A stretch of 64,000 bases of DNA from Candidatus Roizmanbacteria bacterium RIFCSPLOWO2_01_FULL_35_13 (GTDB lineage Bacteria; Patescibacteriota; Microgenomatia; UBA1406; GWC2-37-13): the NCBI GenBank assembly GCA_001789635.1, contig MGAF01000004.1:1-64000 (forward strand). Reading direction: 5' to 3'. The notes under the pieces were generated by a model, which ran no database searches, had not been told where the DNA came from, and saw nothing but the letters and a program-made list of their open reading frames with translations. This document shows positions 63,267-64,000 of this stretch, one piece after another (positions within the stretch are counted from its first letter, which is position 1; the number at the start of each line of letters is the position of its first letter). A program made the position numbers and the translations under genes.

Positions 63267-64000
63267 ATGAAAATTACTGTTGTAATTTTGACAAAAAATG
63301 AGGAGAAAAATATTGAAAGAGCGATTAAATCCGTTCAATTTTGTAATGAAATAATAATTATCGACGATTACTCATCGGATAAAACTTTAGATATAGTTTA
63401 TAAAGTTCTTAAAGTCCATAAAGTATTTCAGAGAAAATTAAATAACGATTTTGCAGGGCAGAGGAATTTTGGAATGACAAAAGCAAAGAATGAATGGGTC
63501 TTTTTCCTGGATGCGGATGAAGAGGTGAGTGATGAATTACAGAACGAGATAAAGTCAATTCATCGCAATTTCCAATTTCCAATTTCTCCTTCGACAAGTT
63601 CAGGATCCCGAGTAAAGTCGAGGGACAATTTCCAATCAAATCCTGAATCCAAAATCCTAAATTCAAAAGATACTGAAGTAGCAGCTTTTTATATTAAAAG
63701 GAGGGATTTTTTTTGGGGGGAAGAACTAAAGTATGGGGAAACTATGAAACTAAGAAATCAGGGAATTATAAGATTATTTAATAAAGGTTCGGGTAGATGG
63801 GAAGGAAAAGTACACGAGGTTTATAAGCTCAAATCTCAAATTTCAAATGTCAAAACTTTTCACAATTATTTAAATCATTTTCCACATCAAACCGTAAAAG
63901 AGTTTTTGGAAGAAGTTAATTTTTACAGTTCATTGAGAGCTAAAGAATTATTAGTACAGGGAAAGAGTTCAAATATATTTGAAATAATTTTTTATCCGTT
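63267..64000 (+). CDS. GT2-family glycosyltransferase, truncated by window end, with several embedded repeats
   Basis: Not in supplied ORF track; ATG at 63267 reads MKITVVILTKNEEKNIERAIKSVQFCNEIIIIDDYSSDKTLDI...WVFFLDADEEVS... open to 64000. Confidence 0.9.
   Translation, partial: MKITVVILTKNEEKNIERAIKSVQFCNEIIIIDDYSSDKTLDIVYKVLKVHKVFQRKLNNDFAGQRNFGMTKAKNEWVFFLDADEEVSDELQNEIKSIHRNFQFPISPSTSSGSRVKSRDNFQSNPESKILNSKDTEVAAFYIKRRDFFWGEELKYGETMKLRNQGIIRLFNKGSGRWEGKVHEVYKLKSQISNVKTFHNYLNHFPHQTVKEFLEEVNFYSSLRAKELLVQGKSSNIFEIIFYP

Noticed and set aside
1-64000. CRISPR array, prophage or rRNA operon
   Set aside because: No regularly spaced direct repeats with unique spacers, no structural phage genes and no rRNA sequence recognised.
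1-64000. Recoded UGA (Gracilibacteria-type code 25)
   Set aside because: Conserved genes end at TGA in expected places (for example murL at 43845) and no in-frame TGA was needed to complete core genes.

Overview
AT-rich, gene-dense window, most consistent with a Patescibacteria/CPR (Microgenomates-like) genome using the standard TGA stop. Lineage is inferred from gene content, not shown directly. It carries a split division/cell-wall (dcw) cluster: mraZ-rsmH-ftsL-ftsI-murE-pgeF-murC-murB-murA-(GlmU-like)-yvcK-dgkA-mraY and ftsW-murG-ftsQ-ftsA-ftsZ on the minus strand, with murJ, AMP phosphorylase, mltG, murL-like and murD on the plus strand. Other content: aminoacyl-tRNA synthetases (trpS, metG, ileS), rpsO-pnp, rplU-rpmA, ftsK, PBP1A, lepB, one tRNA-Val(CAC), a HicBA-type module, a RAYT/Y1 transposase, and an envelope glycosyltransferase/methyltransferase block at the right end. 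The most striking signal is that several families of short palindromic or tandem-word repeats, which also occur between genes, lie in frame and stop-free inside coding sequences: a GT39-like gene, murC (three), rsmH, ileS (two), ftsQ, a methyltransferase, the RAYT itself and several glycosyltransferases. One perfect palindrome occurs identically in two unrelated genes and encodes the same peptide (TSIKRLIEV). This resembles Rickettsia palindromic elements but uses different sequences, with a possible REP/RAYT connection. Four disrupted genes were also found by reading: a HAD hydrolase, a methyltransferase with a G7 frameshift, a two-frameshift hypothetical gene, and a rarA 5' remnant.
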